NCBI GenBank assembly: GCA_009704065.1
Contig: WLEX01000023.1
Span: forward strand, 1-10,421
Origin: Actinomycetota bacterium
GTDB taxonomy: Bacteria > Actinomycetota > Acidimicrobiia > Acidimicrobiales > Ilumatobacteraceae
Direction: 5' to 3'
DNA: 10,421 bases
The position numbers were made by a program, and so were the translations under genes. Shown here piece by piece: positions 8,179 to 10,421 of this stretch. The notes below the pieces were generated by a model. The model saw only the letters and a program-made list of their open reading frames with translations. It ran no database searches and was not told where the DNA came from. How positions within the stretch are numbered: position 1 is the stretch's first letter; each line of letters opens with the position of its first letter.

Positions 8179-9036
8179 ATGTCTGAAACAAACATCGCAA
8201 AAGTTGGAATCTGTGGCTCGGGAATCATGGGCTCAGGCCTTGCCGAAGTAGCAGCAAAAGCCGGGTACACCGTCATTGTTCGCTCACGTAGCGCAGCCAG
8301 TGCACAGGCAATGATCACTTCAATTGAAAAGGGTCTCGACAAGCAAGTGTCGCGTGAGAAAATCACTGCTGACGACAAAGCTGCAATTCTTGGTCGCCTC
8401 TCATCTACCGACAAGATTTCTGATCTTGCCGATTGCGACCTTGTTATCGAATCAGTAGTTGAAGATCTTGCTGTAAAGAAGGCGCTGTTTGCCGAACTCG
8501 ACAAGGCCGTGAAGCCAAGTGCAATCCTTGCCACTAACACCAGCACCTTGCCCGTAGTGGAGATGGCAATGGCAACAGGCCGCCCCGACAAAGTGTGCGG
8601 TATCCACTTCTTCAACCCAGCAACCGCAATGCCACTTGTTGAAGTTGTTCGTCCTATCACTGCATCAGACGACACAATTGATGCTGCCAATGCATTCACT
8701 GCGAAGTGTGGCAAGAACGGCGTGCAAGTAAAAGACCGCGCTGGTTTTATTGTGAACGCTCTTTTGTTCCCGTATCTCAACAATGCAATTCGCATTTGGG
8801 AAACTGGCACCGCTTCTATGGAAGACATCGATACAGCAATGAAAGGTGGCTGCAATTTCCCAATGGGTCCATTCGCGCTGCTCGACCTTGTTGGTCTCGA
8901 CACATCGCTTTCCATTCTCGAAGCGCTGTACGCAGAATTCGCTGATGCAAACTATGCAGCTGTGCCAACACTTCGCCGTCTGGTTGCAGCAGGCAAGTTG
9001 GGACGCAAGAGCGGTGAAGGTTTCTACACCTACTAA
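8179..9036 (+). CDS. hbd: 3-hydroxybutyryl-CoA dehydrogenase
   Basis: Interconverts acetoacetyl-CoA and (S)-3-hydroxybutyryl-CoA. 285 residues, the normal length for the stand-alone enzyme. The ATG at 8179 gives MSETNIAKVGICGSGIMGSG; a GTG at 8170 is in frame but falls inside the putative -10. Seen: nucleotide-binding GSGIMGSG (13-20); ATNTSTLPVVEMA (118-130); catalytic His143 in GIHFFNPA with Glu155 twelve residues on in PLVEVVRP; Asn193 in GFIVNALLFPYL; MKGGCNFPMGPFALLDLVGLD (221-241) in the C-terminal domain; and the end signature LGRKSGEGFYTY. The loop after beta-2 reads VIVRSRS (32-38), with arginines where NAD-specific relatives have an acidic residue, so NADP(H) use is plausible. It lies 18 nt before aat and is probably co-transcribed with it. 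With the nearby ethylmalonyl-CoA mutase-like gene it could supply the C4 arm of acetyl-CoA assimilation. Fatty-acid or polyhydroxybutyrate metabolism are alternatives. Confidence 0.93.
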   Translation: MSETNIAKVGICGSGIMGSGLAEVAAKAGYTVIVRSRSAASAQAMITSIEKGLDKQVSREKITADDKAAILGRLSSTDKISDLADCDLVIESVVEDLAVKKALFAELDKAVKPSAILATNTSTLPVVEMAMATGRPDKVCGIHFFNPATAMPLVEVVRPITASDDTIDAANAFTAKCGKNGVQVKDRAGFIVNALLFPYLNNAIRIWETGTASMEDIDTAMKGGCNFPMGPFALLDLVGLDTSLSILEALYAEFADANYAAVPTLRRLVAAGKLGRKSGEGFYTY

Positions 9037-9054
9037 TCAGTTGTTTGCCAACTA

Positions 9055-9717
9055 ATGAAACCGCCGACACAATCTCGGTGGAATTTTCCCGCACCAATTG
9101 ATTGGCCTCTCGACGACGATGTTGTCGCAGTGGGAGCAGATCTATCGCCTGACACCATTCTCTATGCGTATGCTCATGGAATGTTTCCCATGTATCTCGA
9201 TGCCAAGCATCGAAATCTTGGGTGGTGGTCACCTGTAGAACGTGGTGTAGTTCCGCTTGAAAATTTTCATGCTTCACGGTCGCTTCGCAAGAGTGCCCAC
9301 AAATTCCATTGCACGGTGAACACTGCATTTTTGGCTGTGATGCACAAGTGTGCAACAACTCATACTCAGGGAAACTGGATCACTCAGGATTTCATCGATT
9401 CATATGGTGCACTCCACCAAATGGGACATGCTCACAGTGTCGAGGTGTGGAATGAGCGCAATGAATTAGTTGGTGGTCTGTACGGATTACGCATCAACAA
9501 ATTCTTCGCAGGTGAATCGATGTTTCACACAGAGACTGATGCCTCGAAAATGGCGCTCATGCATTTGGTGTCGCTCATGACCTTGGCTGGCATGGCCCTG
9601 CTCGATACCCAATGGAACACCGATCATCTGGCGTCTCTTGGCTGCACCACGGTGCCCCGCGATCGCTACTTGGCCCTTTTGGCTGAAGCCGTAACTGAAG
9701 AGAGTCCTTTTTCGTAG
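9055..9717 (+). CDS. aat: Leucyl/phenylalanyl-tRNA--protein transferase
   Basis: Transfers Leu or Phe from charged tRNA to proteins with N-terminal Arg or Lys, marking them for ClpS/ClpAP-type degradation (bacterial N-degron pathway). It acts in the cytosol. 220 residues. Family motifs: VAVGADLSPDTILYAYAHGMFPM (25-46; many relatives have FPW where this has FPM), WWSP (57-60), ARG-like ASRSLRKS (73-80), NWITQDFIDSYGALHQMGHAHSVEVW (107-132), LVGGLYGLRINKFFAGESMF (138-157), ASKMALMHL (163-171), and DTQWNTDHLASLGC (184-197). It begins at ATG 9055, 18 nt after the dehydrogenase stop, without a Shine-Dalgarno site. The N-terminal Asp-rich segment (DWPLDDD) is normal for the family. No N-degron partner such as clpS or clpA is in the window. 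Confidence 0.93.
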   Translation: MKPPTQSRWNFPAPIDWPLDDDVVAVGADLSPDTILYAYAHGMFPMYLDAKHRNLGWWSPVERGVVPLENFHASRSLRKSAHKFHCTVNTAFLAVMHKCATTHTQGNWITQDFIDSYGALHQMGHAHSVEVWNERNELVGGLYGLRINKFFAGESMFHTETDASKMALMHLVSLMTLAGMALLDTQWNTDHLASLGCTTVPRDRYLALLAEAVTEESPFS

Positions 9718-9737
9718 AGAATTGGCCAATGCATTGC

Positions 9738-9743
9738 CATACT
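9738..9743 (+). promoter_or_regulatory. Possible leaderless -10 element for the ethylmalonyl-CoA mutase-like gene
   Basis: CATACT lies exactly 6 nt before GTG 9750 and matches four of six positions of the -10 consensus. No clear -35 is visible. A perfect 10-bp palindrome, ATTGGCCAAT (9721-9730), occupies the would-be spacer and might be an operator. Confidence 0.35.
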
Positions 9744-9749
9744 TGATGC

Positions 9750-10421
9750 GTGACTGACGCCAAAACTCCCCACCGCGATGACCCGTGGCTTATGCGTACC
9801 TATTCGGGCCACTCCACCGCGGCTGCCTCGAACACGCTGTACCGAACCAATCTGGCCAAAGGTCAAACTGGTTTGTCCATTGCTTTCGACCTTCCCACAC
9901 AAACCGGGTACGACCCTGACCATGTGTTGGCAAATGGCGAAGTTGGAAAGGTAGGTGTTCCCGTAGCTCACCTTGGCCATATGCGCACTCTTCTCGATTC
10001 CATTCCTCCCGGCAAGATGAATACATCAATGACCATCAATGCAACAGCTGCATGGATGCTCGCCTTGTATGTAGCGAACGCTCGCGAACAAGGTGTCACT
10101 TCACAAGAACTTCGCGGAACAACTCAAAACGACATCGTGAAGGAATATCTTTCACGCGGAACATACATTTTCCCACCCGCACCATCGAAGCGTCTCATTG
10201 TCGACATGGTTGCATGGTGCGCACAAAATGCACCGAAGTGGAACCCCATGAATGTGTGCTCATACCATTTGCAAGAAGTTGGTGCCACACCTGTACAAGA
10301 AATTGCATACTCACTTGCTAATGCCATCGATATTCTCGATGCGGTACGTGCGAGCGGACAAGTAGACGATGCGCAATTCGATCAAGTGTTCGGTTCAATT
10401 TCATTTTTCGTGAACGCAGGG
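9750..10421 (+). CDS. ecm: Ethylmalonyl-CoA mutase-like (MeaA-type) B12-dependent mutase, N-terminal part
   Basis: 224 codons from GTG 9750 to the right edge. The start is the first possible one after an in-frame TGA at 9744. The segment is the beginning of the coenzyme-B12-dependent acyl-CoA mutase TIM barrel: MRTYSGHSTAAASNTLYR (15-32; Tyr18 matches the substrate tyrosine Y89 of methylmalonyl-CoA mutase), LSIAFDLPTQTGYDPDH (42-58), MNTSMTINATA (90-100), RGTTQNDIVKEYLSRGTYIF (122-141) with Arg136, and NVCSYHLQEVGATPVQEIAY (168-187) with His173. The GHSTA, DLPTQTGYD and EYLSRGTYIFPPAPS forms are those of ethylmalonyl-CoA mutase/MeaA, which isomerises (2R)-ethylmalonyl-CoA to methylsuccinyl-CoA. 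True methylmalonyl-CoA mutases instead read GFSTA, DLATHRGYD and EFMVRNTYIYPP. The cobalamin-binding domain would lie beyond the window. The subfamily assignment is from recall of motifs. Confidence 0.85.
   Translation, partial: MTDAKTPHRDDPWLMRTYSGHSTAAASNTLYRTNLAKGQTGLSIAFDLPTQTGYDPDHVLANGEVGKVGVPVAHLGHMRTLLDSIPPGKMNTSMTINATAAWMLALYVANAREQGVTSQELRGTTQNDIVKEYLSRGTYIFPPAPSKRLIVDMVAWCAQNAPKWNPMNVCSYHLQEVGATPVQEIAYSLANAIDILDAVRASGQVDDAQFDQVFGSISFFVNAG

Noticed and set aside
8124..8915. 263-codon open frame on the minus strand
   Set aside because: It is antisense to the dehydrogenase gene, whose motifs are unmistakable. Its Ser/Thr/Ala-rich translation looks like a codon-bias shadow.
9039..9053. 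Small hairpin AGTTG-TTTGC-CAACT between the dehydrogenase and aat
   Set aside because: The stem has only 5 bp and no T-tract follows, so it is too weak to call a terminator. The gap is 18 nt and readthrough is expected.

Overview
The window looks like ordinary chromosome of an actinobacterium of moderate GC content (roughly 50%), most plausibly a member of the Acidimicrobiia. The lineage call is inference. It rests on a paired Get3/ArsA-like ATPase operon of the mycobacterial Rv3679/Rv3680 type, a corynebacterial-type LysC with an internal beta-subunit start, a membrane-anchored cyclophilin of actinobacterial style, a MeaA/ethylmalonyl-CoA mutase-type gene, frequent GTG/TTG starts, and few Shine-Dalgarno sites. 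There are ten genes, packed with very little intergenic space. I saw no tRNA, rRNA, insertion sequence, CRISPR array or rho-independent terminator. No gap between genes exceeds about 70 bases.

Layout from left to right. (1) 1-1193, minus: an NfeD-family membrane protein with a ClpP-class domain, cut by the window edge. (2) 1210-4101, plus: two tandem Get3/ArsA-like ATPases overlapping by 4 nt, then a stand-alone, partly degenerate receiver-domain protein, then a coiled-coil protein ending in a C-terminal membrane anchor. (3) 7264-4098, minus: lysC, a SAM methyltransferase, and asd. These supply the first two committed activities of the aspartate amino-acid family, with an unexpected methyltransferase between them. 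(4) 7307-8119, plus: a membrane-anchored cyclophilin divergent from lysC. (5) 8179-10421, plus: 3-hydroxybutyryl-CoA dehydrogenase, leucyl/phenylalanyl-tRNA--protein transferase (aat), and the N-terminal part of an ethylmalonyl-CoA mutase-like protein that runs off the right edge.

The most interesting assembly is the 1210-4101 cluster. Get3-type ATPases in eukaryotes deliver tail-anchored membrane proteins. Here a small protein with exactly that architecture (soluble coiled coil plus a C-terminal transmembrane segment followed by about three residues) is encoded about 550 nt downstream of two Get3-like ATPases on the same strand, with only a receiver-domain gene between. The two ATPases look complementary. 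The first keeps the Get3 'signature lysine' in its P-loop but has divergent switch regions. The second lacks that lysine but keeps canonical switch motifs, which suggests a heteromeric ATPase with a composite active site. A client relationship is a hypothesis.

Expression signals also show a pattern. Several genes lack a Shine-Dalgarno sequence but have a TAnnnT hexamer 6-9 nt before the start codon, as expected for leaderless transcripts. Three of these are the identical TAACCT: before lysC, before the divergent cyclophilin gene (as a mirror-image pair), and before asd. In two cases (the receiver gene and asd) the hexamer begins with the upstream gene's TAA stop codon. In contrast, clear Shine-Dalgarno sites precede the TTG start of nfeD, the GTG start of the tail-anchored protein gene, and the internal ATG of lysC.
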